Shown: piece after piece, positions 1 to 11,586 of the stretch
Numbering within the stretch: position 1 is the stretch's first letter
Layout of the letters: every line of letters starts with the position of its first letter
Origin: Orbilia blumenaviensis
Lineage: Eukaryota; Ascomycota; Orbiliomycetes; Orbiliales; Orbiliaceae
DNA length: 64,000 bases
Direction: 5' to 3'
NCBI GenBank assembly: GCA_036872755.1
Contig: JAVHNS010000005.1
Coordinates: 1,240,001-1,304,000, forward strand
Notes under the pieces: generated by a model
What the model saw: the letters and a program-made list of their open reading frames with translations, nothing else
What the model was told of the DNA's origin: nothing
Database searches by the model: none
Made by a program: the position numbers and the translations under genes

Positions 1-325
1 GAGGTGCTCTGAAAGATTGTGCTTTTTTTTTTCTCTTTTGTAGACTTTTTTTACGACATTGGAACCATTCTGATTTTTTGTTCCAACCGCATCATTATAT
101 GGAGTTAACTGGGGAGACTTTGTTTTTCTTGTATACTTAGCGCAGGATCTGCTTACGGCGTTCTTTTAAGAAAAGAAATGGGTGGTGGTGGTGGTGGTGG
201 TGACTTAAAGAATGAAATGAAGAAATGATCTGGCTACCTTAAGTTTCACACGGTCTACAATATAGGATTCGTATGCAGTCGCCAGAAAGTTATAAACCCT
301 GACCAATTGATATTCAATGCGATAT
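1..325. other. Intergenic, with a (GGT)n run
   Basis: No gene is visible. A GGT trinucleotide run lies at about 181-201, and T-rich tracts occur near 25-33. The region is downstream of the first F-box gene, which reads leftwards and stops at 326, so it probably holds that gene's 3' UTR. Confidence 0.6.
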
Positions 326-1399
326 CTAAGTTGTATCTTCTTGGGGCCTCATTCTTGGTGCGTATCCAAAGTTACCATGGTAAAGATGAAGCTCACCCCT
401 CCTCCATTTAATCCTGTCTATAACATTTACCCTTTCTTCTTCATCAGAAGGCATGATACGGGCGCTGATCCCCATTCGTCCAGCGGTTGTATACTCTGGT
501 CTATACCAAATCTCATCCAACAATATTACATGCTCCTTCTCCGGATCCATCTTCTCACTCTTCATCACACCCTCTGAAAGATCCGGATAGCGTGCCGAAG
601 CCTCTCTACCAAGACTCCATGCCCCTCGAACCTGCCCTGGAATTTTTTTGCCCAACTCTTCAACCACTAACTCTGCCAGCCTGCGGAGTGTGAATCCAGT
701 TAAGGATATAGGACCTGGCGCGGCGAAGGCGTAAAAGTCTCTATAATCGGTGCATTCAGTCGTCCCAACGACGACGGGGAACCCTTCCAACACCATTTGT
801 CCGAGAGTGGTCCATTCGGGCGTATCATTCATATACGAAAAATCCAACGGACGAGTCCAAACCCCTTCCACCACATCCTCATGAAGATAAGGCGACACCA
901 AAGGTTCATCCACAATCCCCAAATCGGAAATATCAACCTCCCAAACCAACTTTTGGAAATTCGTAAAATCCCGCCTGTTGACGCCTATATCCTCGTCGTC
1001 GTCTTCATACACGCGTTTTCCGATGTAGCGGTGAGAATGGCGGTTTCTGTAGTTAACTTTGTACCCAAGTGCCGTATGCCATTCTTCGTGACGTCTGTCG
1101 AATTTGTAAAGGTTGTAGGAGATTATTTTGCCGGCTTTGGCGGTTAGGCCGAAGAAGGTGTGGTATTGGGAGGGGCTGAGGAGGTGGTGGAGACCTTCTT
1201 GTTTCCAGGGGCGTCTGTAGGTGTATCTAAGTCTTTTTAGGCATTCTGTGGTGGAGATGAGGGTTTTCCAGAGGTCATAAGCTATGCTGGCGGAGATTTG
1301 ATCGGTGAGAGATGGAAGATGGGAGAGGATTTCGATGTGGAGTTCAGCAGGGAGGGAGGAGAGCGGGCAGATTGGTTTGTCGATATTCTGAGACGCCAT
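326..1399 (-). CDS. F-box domain protein (paralogue A)
   Basis: Likely a substrate-recognition subunit for an SCF ubiquitin ligase; the target is unknown. Seen: an N-terminal F-box (LPAELHIEILSHLPSLTDQ, then a W/L-rich second helix) within the first 60 residues, followed by a long region of no recognised repeat type. The frame stays open upstream to an ATG at 1477, but I chose the ATG at 1399 (MASQNIDKP) because the neighbouring paralogue starts at the matching position (MSNTIDKK); this gives 357 aa. The C-terminal half shares the blocks RRLAELVVEEL and DPEKEH with that paralogue, so the two probably arose by tandem duplication. No intron is needed. Confidence 0.8.
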   Translation of the reverse strand: MASQNIDKPICPLSSLPAELHIEILSHLPSLTDQISASIAYDLWKTLISTTECLKRLRYTYRRPWKQEGLHHLLSPSQYHTFFGLTAKAGKIISYNLYKFDRRHEEWHTALGYKVNYRNRHSHRYIGKRVYEDDDEDIGVNRRDFTNFQKLVWEVDISDLGIVDEPLVSPYLHEDVVEGVWTRPLDFSYMNDTPEWTTLGQMVLEGFPVVVGTTECTDYRDFYAFAAPGPISLTGFTLRRLAELVVEELGKKIPGQVRGAWSLGREASARYPDLSEGVMKSEKMDPEKEHVILLDEIWYRPEYTTAGRMGISARIMPSDEEERVNVIDRIKWRRGELHLYHGNFGYAPRMRPQEDTT

Positions 1400-1769
1400 G
1401 ACTCCAGAATTCTTCTTGAGGACTTGGGTTTTTGAATTATGGATTAGGATAGTAAAATCTTTTTGTCTTTCTATCATGAATCTTATATAGACCTGCCAAT
1501 GCTGTAGCTTTGGAATTGGTATTCATGCGGTTGTATAAGTAATTGTTTAAGGCGTGCGCTCAGACGTTGCATTTTGAACCACAGATTGGCTGACAGGATG
1601 CACAGATGGGTGAATTTCAACGCACTTTCGGTGCGTCTTTGGCAACATACGTCGACGACAGGCGCGGTTTCCAATCAGCCCCTCCGAATGGTATAATTGA
1701 GATATCAACGTATATAGCCAAAGGAGGAAATGTGCACCCATATATGTAACAAAAAGCGACGACCTAGTA

Positions 1770-2688
1770 TCAATCTTTTAGAGCATTCATGAAAGCCCCC
1801 TTCGCGGATATTCTCACGTCCGGATGACAAATAACCACCCGTAGCCAGCACTCGTTACAAAAGCCTTCTGAATAGTACCGCATTGCGAAATACACAAAAT
1901 GCTCTTTCTTGGGGTCGAGGTCTGACTTTGCCTTCATTGCTTCAATCAGGCTGTCGACGATATCCTCAGCTAATTGTCGAATCGTAAGGCCGTTTTTTCT
2001 ACACAAGTTAATAGGGCCAGCAAAGATGGCATCCGGGTAGCGTTCGCCGTGAAAATGAAGAGCTGTTAGAATGTCAAGTTCTCCCAAAGGAGCGGTCAGG
2101 CGTGGGACTTCTTCGTTCAATATCCGTTCATCAGTCGGCAAGATAGATGTGTCTGCATTTATACATTGCTCGTCGAGAATAGTGCTTTGCGTGATCTCCA
2201 AGACGCCAGGTTCATCATCAGGCGGCGGGCCGAAGCCATACTGTTCGTCATAGGCGTAACAAGTTTTATCCTTATGCCAAATAGCTAAGGTCTTGTAAGC
2301 AATATCGGATGGAGGATCTTCCGGAACGTTTATATTAACGCAATGATATGCCACAATCCTCTCGTTTTGTATTTTACACCTGATTTCGGAAACAACTTCG
2401 TCGAGCACACGCCGCTTGTATGGATATGATATGAATGCTTCGCTTAAACCGAATATTTGATGCACCGCGATTAGTTCTGAAAAGTGGGTTTGCAGAGGCG
2501 TGTATCGACGTTTTTGAAAATATGGGTGCGACAGAACTATGCGTTCCCATAGACGGCAGACTTGGCTTGCGGATATTTGGGATACTACGTTGTCGGTAAG
2601 GTATGAAAGGATTTCGAAGTGTAGTTCCGTGGGTAGTGTGCCGATTCCTTGAGGTCGAAGGAAAGTTTTCTTATCTATTGTGTTCGAC

Positions 2689-2690
<2 letters not shown>
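1770..2690 (-). CDS. F-box domain protein (paralogue B)
   Basis: Single-exon gene of 306 aa. The F-box is at residues about 15-60 (LPTELHFEILSYLTDN, then SASQVCRLWERIVLSHPYF). The C-terminal region carries RQLAEDIVDSL and DPKKEH, matching blocks in the upstream neighbour on the same strand, so this is its tandem paralogue; the two have diverged strongly. Expected role by family: a Skp1-binding adaptor in an SCF ubiquitin ligase; the substrate cannot be guessed. The first in-frame ATG sits three bases from a (TA)n microsatellite, so the leader of this mRNA should be an AU repeat. Confidence 0.78.

Positions 2691-2693
<3 letters not shown>

Positions 2694-2720
<27 letters not shown>
2694..2720. 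repeat. (TA)n microsatellite in the F-box leader
   Basis: About 13 uninterrupted TA units, immediately upstream (-4 to -30) of the start codon of the F-box gene that reads leftwards from 2690. Such runs are often length-polymorphic. Confidence 0.95.
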
Positions 2721-4310
2721 GTTCAGGCGCCTCGGGCCAAAAAATATTTTGCGGTAAGCTTTGTCGGTATATATCTAGTAGATCGTCTACGGCGGTCTTT
2801 TAAAGATGTAACATAAAATTAGTAAACATGTACGCCAGCGCATCATTTTTGCGGGGAGAGTATATAAGCAGTAAGTTGATTGAGATAGCGTGTGCTGGCT
2901 GAAGCCGCCAATATCAATCTAAGCAATTGAAACTGTGCACTTTCATAATGCAAGCAGATCACGCCCGCCACACAAACCAATTATAACTTAGACTGCCACA
3001 CTTACTACTTAAGCTCTTGTTCCTAACGAAAGAGAGAGAGAAAAAAGTTTTCCTCAACGCGTGATACGTTAATTGGTTGAAGTCCAAAAAACACCAAAAA
3101 AGTATTGCTAGATTTGCAAAAAGTTAATCTACAACAGCCAATATTCGCACCTCGTCACCGACGGCACTACTAGCTGGCCGGTAGGAAGCTTAAGTAGCGC
3201 AGAGCGGACGGGATACGCTGTGGACTTCCTCCTATGGTCGTAGATGTCAAATGAAGTGATGGAGTGCTATATCAGGTCTAGTGGACTGGGCACCTTGACG
3301 AAGCGAGATTGATTTTTTTTGTGTGCCGAGGGCTCAACATTCCAGGTATCGAAATGCAACAGAGTCTAGAAGCAGAAAAAAAAAGAGAAAAGGGAAAGAA
3401 ACTATACTTTTTAAAGCAACGGAAGGCTCTAGTTGAGTGGGACTAAGACAGCTTGTGGCCATATAGATGGGGATATAATTATTAACACGATGATTCGATA
3501 ATTACCTAGGTATACATACATCGATCATCATAATAACTTATACTTATATATCCTGGTAAACAAGTCAGCTGTTTATCTTGCGTATTTATATATACGTATA
3601 TATTTCATTTTATCCGATAAGTTATAAGTGTTAACCTTTGATTTACCAGGCTAGCACCCACTACTTTACATCAACCACCTTGGGAGCTTATAATCGATCT
3701 CGGAGCTTTAAAGCTTTACTCTGTACAGATATAATGTTAAAATCTTTACACTAATTAGAAATTAAACACTCCATGTAACTATGAATATTTCGTTTGGGTT
3801 CATAGCGGCTTTCACCTTGTAGCTAAATGGAAAACAATTGCGGCGAGCTTGATCATTTAATTCTATATATATAGAAATCATGGAGCAATTCTACAACCTA
3901 CATAAAAGGCGTTTAGAGAGCGCAATCTAGGCATGAGACAAAGGTAATATTAATGCTCGCAGTTCCCTCCCATATACAGAATCTTAACCCAAGTTATCCA
4001 ATACTCTATTTTATTATAAACCGAAAACTGCATCTATATCAAAACGTGTCCGCCTGGAGCGAACTCGACTCGCCCCCACAGCCAGCCACTTTATCTATTG
4101 TTATAAAAATATTGATTTCTGGCTTCCCTTTTCTTTTTCCTTTTACCCTGGAGGCCTAGCTGGTTGTAAATATAGATCTAGGGCACATTTTGTAGCAACT
4201 GCATCATACCTCGCTCGGAGGCCCGCATCCAACTTTGTGCAATTATCGGCGCGCGAATTACTCCTAAGAAGCGAAATAATAAGGCGATAACGAAATATAC
4301 TCCACGAGGC
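2721..4310. other. Intergenic, AT-rich
   Basis: No ORF with family character in about 1.6 kb. The sequence is AT-rich with several TATATA-like stretches (for example 2860-2867 and 3590-3602). There is no gene start downstream of them on either strand, so I do not call them promoters. Confidence 0.6.
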
Positions 4311-4328
4311 AAAAAAAAAAAAAAAAAA
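4311..4328 (-). terminator. RNA polymerase III terminator (T18 on the - strand)
   Basis: Read on the minus strand, a run of 18 T lies 5 nt beyond the 3' end of tRNA-Met. This is the standard pol III stop signal, although unusually long. Confidence 0.8.
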
Positions 4329-4333
4329 GAAAG

Positions 4334-4437
4334 TGCTCTCTAGCAGGATCGAACTGCTGACCTTCAGATTTCTGCCTGTTTAAGGCCTTCATACCGAGAT
4401 ATGAGACTGACGTGATAACCAACTACACCAAGAAAGC
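4334..4437 (-). tRNA. tRNA-Met (CAT), elongator type, with intron
   Basis: The acceptor stem GCTTTCT pairs with AGAGAGC, with discriminator A. The D-arm contains TGGTGTAGTTGGTTATCAC, the anticodon loop is CTCATA/A, and the T-arm is CAGCAG-TTCGATC-CTGCT. The loop is interrupted directly after A37 by a 30-nt intron at 4370-4399, the canonical eukaryotic tRNA intron position. The mature sequence around the anticodon resembles fungal elongator tRNA-Met. On the minus strand it is followed by a T18 terminator. Confidence 0.92.
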
Positions 4438-4929
4438 TTCGAGATATTCGCAAGTGCCTCATCCAGGACACTATCACGAACACAGATCTGGGTAGTCGAC
4501 GTTTGAAGGCCTCGTACATGCCTAGATAGCTTCACGGTTTTATCGGTCTGGTCATCAGAAAGAACCGTGGGTGGGGTTTTCTGCAGCAGGGGTTCAGGAA
4601 AAACCTGCTGCCAAGGCTGACTAAGAAAGTTAGTTTCTTGATATTGAACAACGACAACTTGGGGCGCTCGTTTGAATGAATACGGCTGAATGGACAGCAC
4701 TGTGTTTTAATCACATATGGGCCCCTAGGATAGTAGGCGTCATTGTCGGATTGCAGGCAATAGTGGTAGATAGGTGTAGGATGTTGAGTGTTGTATCTGG
4801 CTTCGAGAAGATATAAAATGTGTTGAATGGATCATAAATTCAATGGCCTGTCTATGCTTACAACGATTCACTAGATGTATAAGAAAAATCTAAAAGCTGA
4901 TATGTAACAATCTCTCTATTCTACAATGT
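4438..4929. other. Intergenic between tRNA-Met and LYS4
   Basis: No coding signal on either strand. It lies upstream of the tRNA and downstream of the LYS4 stop codon, so it should contain the LYS4 3' UTR. Confidence 0.6.
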
Positions 4930-7240
4930 CTACGCTGTGGCCTCTTTCTTCAACTCTGCCTTCACCCAGCTTTCTAACCCTCCCTTTGAGATGATGTCTT
5001 GTACGTTGGGTGGCAGATCTCCAACCCTCTTGCCCCAAGTCTTCTCTTCACCGTTAACTCTCTCTGTAACACTAACCCAGCTCCTCTCAATATCCCACTC
5101 CAGAGTCCACCCTGTCCTCCTTGTGGCTAGTGGCGCCTCGTTCTTAAATACCTCCCGCAGTCTTTCAATCAGCTTTGGCACTTCCACGGTTAGCAGTGCG
5201 TTATTGATACTGTTCCTGCTAAAAATGTTTCCAAAGCTTCCAGCAACAACCAGTGCAATATCCTTTGCCAGAATAGAAGTAGCTGCTTGTTCACGACTCG
5301 ATCCGCAGCCAAAATTAAATCCTGAAACAAGGATATCGCCAGGTTTAGCGATTTCCTTGAATTTGGGGTCATAGTTTTCCATGCAGACTTTGGACATGTC
5401 ATCGCGAGTTAGGCCGTCTTGGTAGGTATATTTTCCTGGGTAGATTCCGTCTGTGTTGATGTTGTCCGCGTCGCAGAATACGATTTCTCCGGAGATCTTG
5501 GTGGGGAAACCTGGTAGGATAGCGGTGAGGGATTCTGATGGTGCGTCTGTGCCGGCGCTGGATTCAGCTGCTGCATCACCGGATGCTGAAGAGTCACTAG
5601 AAATCACCGCGGGAGCTGGCTTGTCGAAGAAGCCCGGCCCTACAATTTTTCCGGCAAGAGCACTGGCTACGACAACTTCGGGTGAAGCGAGGTAGGCGAG
5701 AGCTGATGGGTCACCCATGCGGCCTTTGAAATTCCGGTTGCTAGCGGAGATGCCTGTTTCCCCGGCTTTGAGTAGACCAGCACCGAGCCCGATGCATGGG
5801 CCACAACCGGCCGGGAGTGGACGGGCACCTGCGTCAAGAAGTGTTTGCCAGTCACCAGCTTTCTCTGCGATCTTTTGTTCTGGTATCGAGGCTGCAGCAA
5901 TGTAGAATTCAACATCTGGGTGGACGCGGTTATTCCCAGCGATTGACCTTATGACCGAGGCCGCGGCTGCCAGATCAGAGCTTCGAGAGTTGGTGCAGGA
6001 CACCAAGTAAGCCTTTTGAATCTGAATGTTTTTCGGCTCCAACTCTGCTAACGGAGTAGCGATTTTAACGGAGTTTGGACCGGCAACATAAGGCGAGAGG
6101 CTCTCGAGGTCGAGTGTCAAGATCTTGGCATAAGATGCACCTTCTGGAGTTTCGAAGGAACTACTTTCAGCGAGTGCCTCAAGCTTCTTATCGTTGATGT
6201 GGCTTGATACATCCAGATTCTTATCCTTTGCCTTCTTCTTCAACCAAGATTTGGTCAGCCTATCGACGGGGAATAAGCCAGTAAGAGCGCCCCATTCGGT
6301 TGTCATATTTGCGATGGCCAACCGGTCGTCAACCGGTATCGAAGCAATTGTTTCTGCACTTCCTGTGAATTCAATGGCATGATTGAGGACCTGGTCCTTA
6401 TTGAAAATACCACACAGCGCAACAATAACATCCTTTCCTGTAACACCCTTGGGCAGTTTCCCCTTCAAGACAACCTTCGCGACCGGTGGAATCTGCCACC
6501 AAGTCTGCCCGGTCGCCCAAATAGCTGCCGCATCTGTCCTGACAATTGGAGTCCCTAAACACCCAATTCCACCATACATGTTTGTATGAGAATCAGAAGC
6601 AACCATCATAGTCCCCGGCCAAGCATAACCCTCTTCAACCATGATCTGATGCCCAATTCCCCTACCCGCACCGTAGAAATTGACACCATTCTTCTTAGCG
6701 AAGTTTTCGATGTTTGTATACTTTCTCAAATTCGCTTCCGAGGTATTCTGGACGTCATGGTCGAGGGTCATTACAACTTGTCGGTTGTCTTTGATCTTAG
6801 ATGCACCAATGTCCATGAACTTCGTGGCTACAGGCCAGGAATTGTCGTGGGTCATACAATGACTAATTTTTTTTTTGAAAAGAAATTTATCCGTTAGACT
6901 CTATGATCCGCATCGCGAAGCATGAACTGTCGTAAACATACCTCGGTGTAATTGTAACATAGTCGCCCGACTTGACAAGTTTATCAGGCGCCAAACCGAC
7001 AGCATACTTTTGAACAATACGCTCTGTAAGATTCTGATTATTCGCCGCAGTCGCCAAACATCTATGGTGGCCGAGATTGTTGTTTCGAGCACCAAATAAC
7101 CGGGGCTGTTGTATCGATATCGATCGCGAGCATGACCGCAGCCTTGATAGCTTTCAGAAGCGTTAGTCGACGAACTATCGATATCAATTGACCACCTAAA
7201 AAATAACAAAATATAGGGCGCAATGACTGACCGTTGCCAT
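4930..7240 (-). CDS. lys4: Homoaconitase, mitochondrial (EC 4.2.1.36)
   Basis: Converts homoaconitate to homoisocitrate in the alpha-aminoadipate route to lysine, in the mitochondrial matrix. Three exons: 7240-7232, 7150-6942 and 6862-4930 (716 aa). The introns (7151-7231, donor GTCAGT, branch CTAAC; 6863-6941, donor GTATGT) keep the frame exactly. The N-terminus ([13 protein letters not shown]) is basic and serine-rich, like a mitochondrial presequence. Next come [23 protein letters not shown] and [10 protein letters not shown]. The 4Fe-4S ligands are the Cys in SCTNSRSSD (about residue 361) and the two in GCGPCIGLG (about 426-429). The C-terminal swivel domain has [10 protein letters not shown]. 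Length is normal for the fungal family. The tiny 9-nt first exon is the least certain part. Confidence 0.96.
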
Positions 7241-7746
7241 ATTGTTTTTCTGACCTGCCGTTCTGTGATACTCTGCGAGGATGAGAAATTCGGCAAGAAG
7301 GATTGGCTGAAATCGGAAGGACCAACTTGGTATTGCGAGGTCGGCCGACTTTTGTGCAACGTAGAAAAAGAAAATAACATGCAGAATAATACCACAGATT
7401 CAACACATTATTTATATACTCAAGGTTAGGACGGAACAGGGTCACAGTTAGAGCATACTACAATACTAGGTTACAGCCTATGAGGCGAGGCTATGCCAGT
7501 AGATGGGACTGTTACGGATTTCAACTACGAGATTTCCCGACACTTGCAGTTTTTATGCATTCAGAATGCACCTCTTGCACATTAATGAAGGGCAAACAGA
7601 GAGTACACATTACAGTCAACCTTCGGAAGGCATGTACTCTCTGAACACAAGCGAATGACAGACAATGTTCAAAAAGGCCCGAAGGCCACCATTAATCTCT
7701 ATTGGATTTTGATATACCCCGATTTGGGGACTGGCGAGCCCCTAGA
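7241..7746. other. Intergenic between LYS4 and far11
   Basis: LYS4 promoter side plus the far11 3' side. A minor inverted repeat is visible around 7705-7760, where GACTGGCGAGCC and GGCTCGCCAGTC flank the far11 tail stop codon. Nothing else recognisable. Confidence 0.5.
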
Positions 7747-10700
7747 TTAGGCTCGCCAGTCACCCGCGAAATCCCTCATGAACTTCTCCTCCCATTCCCC
7801 CTTCGCCCTCTCGATCTCTTCCTTCGCCCTTCGGAGGTTCTTGGCCTCCGCCTCCCGCGCCTTGACCTGCTCCGGGTCGGAGTGGCATGCCCTGACGTAA
7901 TCACCGATTGTCGGCAGCCGCTTAAACTCCTCCGCCTTTTGCTTCGCAAACTTCCGAGCTTGGGTCTCGGGTGCCTCCATTCGGAGGACCCGATCCCCAG
8001 CTTCGGGCTTGCGAAGCAAGATCCCGGAGGGAGTAGGTGCTCTGAGGGTCCCCGCCTTTTTACCCCCGTCCTAAGAAGATTGGAAGAGCGGTGGCCCGTC
8101 CCAGACCATATCCTCACCGTCTGCATCAGCCTCTAACGAGGAAGGGCCCCAATCTATTTTCTCCAGCTCGCGGGTGAAAAAGTTTCGCTCCTCTGCGAGC
8201 AGGTTAGGGTCAAACCCCATCAGTGTCATTGGCTGCGGGTAGTGTTGGAGGTTGTAGAAGTGGATCAATCCTCGAAGGGCTTGTTCTTGTGGCTATAAAC
8301 TGGGTTAGTTTGGCTCGGCTAAATTTCAAGGGCCTGGAAAATTACCATCGCTTCTTCTACTTCAATATCGATATCCGAAGCTGCGAGCCAGTCATCTCTA
8401 AGCTCTGGCCGGCAATACAGGTATATCGATGTGATGACGCGCATGTTACCTTAAAACTATTTAGTCAAGATCAAATACCCCTTGATGCCGGAAATATCTT
8501 ACTTTGTCTCCACTTTCTCCCACAAAAGGGAACTTGGCCCTTGAATAACTTGAGCGTGTACAATCTCATCTCATCTTGCGGAACCTTGAGTGGCTTTCTT
8601 AGAATGGTACTACTCTTATATTGTACCAACATAAGATTTCGGTGCGGCTTTCCCTTGCAAACTTTTTGCATTATCCGAAGAAAATTGACAGTTGTGAAGA
8701 AATTTCTCCACGAAAATTCCGTAATGATCGTAGGCTCTTCACCGTTACTGTCTGGCTTCACCAAAATTGGGGGCTCAGGCTCAGTGTTAATGCGCCGGAT
8801 CCTCATTATAGGTGGGGGCACAGCATCGTCTGAGGAATCGGATTGTCCCCTAGGCCTAGGAGCAGGGACAGGAGCCGTGTACTGTCTTGCAGAATTTCTT
8901 GAGCAGAATTGGAAATACCTGTACAAAATCATTAGTTAGATTCTCTAGACGAAACGAGATCGGCTCACTGACGAGAAGTCCTTTTTGTCAGATATCAGAG
9001 CCACTGCAGCGGTCACCTCTTGTTGGCTATAGATCTTCAACATTAAAGGAAGAAAGTTGGAATCAAGCAAAAGCTGAGACAAGTATTCGAATTTCAAGAC
9101 ATCTAGGGTAAAGGTTAGCGATATATGTGATTATGTAAGCTAAAAAAACTGAGATCTAGGGCTCTTACGGGAAACGCGGAACCACTTTAGCAAGGACAAA
9201 AACAAGGATCCGGTGACTTTGCTCATGATTTCCTTGTTTCTGAGTTTGTCAAGTTCCTCCATACTCATGAAAGCCACACCATCAAGTTCAAGTGCATCAC
9301 CCAAGATTCCAACATTGTTAGGATCTTCATCTTTCTTGTCGTTGACATTGCTACCATTCTGTGGAACTGGCGGGTTTGCGATCGACATATTCGACAGCGT
9401 GATTTTTAACAGTACAATGACAAAAGATTGCAGGAATGGAAGTATATCGCGCTATAAATTTTAGTAAAATATGACTACTTCGGGGGCTCGGGTACTTACG
9501 TAGAGGATATCCACTCTTTCTAAGGTCTGTATCTCCTTCTGTCTATCTTTACAAAGACTAGGTGCCGCTCGAATCTTCTCTGAATCGCTTTTCAGTTCTG
9601 AATCTGCTCCTGACCATCCCCGCTCCGATTTTAAGAAACGTTGTTTTTCCTCGGCAAGCTGTTGCAAAGCGGGGCTAACTCGAACCCTTGACCTGAATAA
9701 ATCACCGCCTTCTCGAATACTAGTTGGGACACCAACATCGCTAGAGTTCATGTTTGCCCAGCCATCTTTCCAACCTCCGAGAGCAGTTGGGGGGTATAGG
9801 AAGGGGAAATTATTATTAGTTTGATAATTATGCTTTTTCCCGCCTTTTCCTGCGACTGGCGATGGCGGAGGTGACGGTGCTGGCGTAGCAATATGGACAG
9901 GTTGGTACAAGATAGAGGGAGTAGTAGATGCTGAGGTTAAGACCGTGGGAGGGCCCAGCTCCCCATTCGGGCTTGCGACGAGTGATTTCGTGACGAAGTT
10001 AGGAACCGCTGGCGCATTATAGGCAGGGTATTTATGCAGCAGCTCCTGTCGAAAGTTATGGTAGTCGAGAGGCGAGGCCGTGATCTTGGAGTACGGAGAT
10101 ATGGTCGCATTTGCGGGCAAATCGATGTTAATGGACCTAAGTGGCTCAACATGCTCGCTGGGTGGGCTGTCTCGCTTGCTTTTTGATATCTTCGTAGGTA
10201 GAATAGCGGGTTGCCCTTTCGTTGTTGGTGGGCCATTATCATTGGCTCCTTCGGTAAGAAGAATCCGGAGCATTTTCGTCTTCTTTAGCTGTTCCGCAGT
10301 TCCCAGAATACATAGGAGGATCTTCCAAAGTAGTAAGAGGAACTAGTGAGAGGTCAGCAATAGTCTCACCGATATAGACAATAAACATGCCTACCGATTG
10401 TAGGGGTACACCAGGCGCATCCTCCCAACGGAGTTTGGCGACATTCTCAACAATGAAAAGAGTGATGTTGGGCTCAAGGCCAGCTATTATCCGCACTTGT
10501 TAGCCATATCCTCACCATATTGATAGCGAAAATAGACGTACCAACTTCTTCGCAAAACCTCTCGTCGTCACGGCCAGTCTCCAGCATCAGATACAATATC
10601 GTCAGACAAAGTCTAAGCTCTCTACGATCGACTTGTCGGGGCATATCGTTATCATTCGGTTCCCTATCTTCCCACTCTTTAGATATTCTCATCCTTATCA

Positions 10701-11586
10701 AGCTCCATAATGGATCAAGAATAGGCGTTTGTCGAATGAGCTTGCAGTTCTCCTTTATCCAATGTAGTTGGTGATCTATCGACCTTGTTTCGCCGTATAC
10801 CCCCTGTGCCACATAACATATTGATAATAGAGCTTCTACTCGATGGTCCTGGGATGACGATTCGACGTATTCGACGAGACGATTCAAGCATTTCTTCCTT
10901 CGAGCTGCCGACGACCTTGTCCATGGTACTACTGGTAGTCAGTACATTTACTCAATACTTCTGTACTTCCTGAAAACGGACCTTCTGTGTATATCCGCTG
11001 GAATTGGCGTTTGCAGGCTAGAACTAGCTGTCTTTCGGCTTCGGTATAAGGGAACCACTCCTCTATTTCGTTTTGTAGGGTATCGGTATCGGAGTATTTG
11101 AATGCGTATTCAATTTGCTATTAGTAGTTTCCGTTAGCTCTTTACCTAATTAGGGTAAACCGATATAAAGCTTCATACTTTCTGCTTCGGCATCTCAGTG
11201 ACAAGCTTTTTGAGCTGCGATAAGCTAAGTGAATCAGGCGCGAAACCATTGTCGCCTTCTCTATCGGTAATCGCAGAGTCGATACGTAAACCTTTCTCAA
11301 ACGCAAGCTCCAGGCCCGACTTCGGTCTTTGATTTGGGGGTTGTGATGGTACTTGCGACTGTTGCGACTGTGTTTGCGAAGGTCCAAAAGGTATAGACAG
11401 CTTTGCGCCTCGTTTAGCGCCCAAGCGAGATTCAGTGTCGGGTTCAACATCGAGGCCGGGAGTGAGGTCGATAACTTCATCGTCAATGGCAGATGAATCT
11501 GGGAAAGGCTCGTCTACAGCCGCTTTCGATGCCCCAGAGGGGTCTTTGGGGGTATCTTGCTCCTCTCCGTCAGGTATCGAGGTCAT
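7747..11586 (-). CDS. far11: STRIPAK complex subunit Far11/HAM-2/PRO22 (N1221/DUF3402)
   Basis: Scaffold-like subunit of the STRIPAK phosphatase-kinase complex (yeast Far11, Neurospora HAM-2, Sordaria PRO22, animal STRIP1/2), needed in filamentous fungi for hyphal fusion and fruiting. Ten exons join in frame: 11586-11179, 11117-10982, 10928-10542, 10495-10395, 10342-9500, 9451-9169, 9102-8973, 8918-8503, 8449-8346, 8292-8071 (1009 aa to a TAG). Family blocks: FLLLLWKILL, RDILPFLQSFVIVLLK, VLKFEYLSQLLLDSN, FRFCSRNS-like YFQFCSRNS, LKLFKGQVPFCGRKWRQS and EQALRGLIHFYN. Directly after the TAG the same frame continues 107 codons (GTLRAPTPSGILLRK, then a charged coiled-coil) to 7747, and that tail also looks like family C-terminus. 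It is joined either by a 36-nt intron (GTCTGG..TTCTTAG, 8071-8106) or by readthrough. Confidence 0.92.

Noticed and set aside
2855..2871. TATATAAG motif as a promoter
   Set aside because: No gene start lies at a suitable distance downstream on the + strand, and AT-rich sequence makes such matches common.
4937..5374. 145-codon + strand ORF opposite lys4
   Set aside because: Shadow of the highly conserved homoaconitase coding sequence.
7702..8136. 144-codon ORF on the + strand, leucine- and arginine-rich
   Set aside because: It lies exactly antisense to the far11 C-terminal tail, whose frame carries a recognisable family block. The + frame has no family character.
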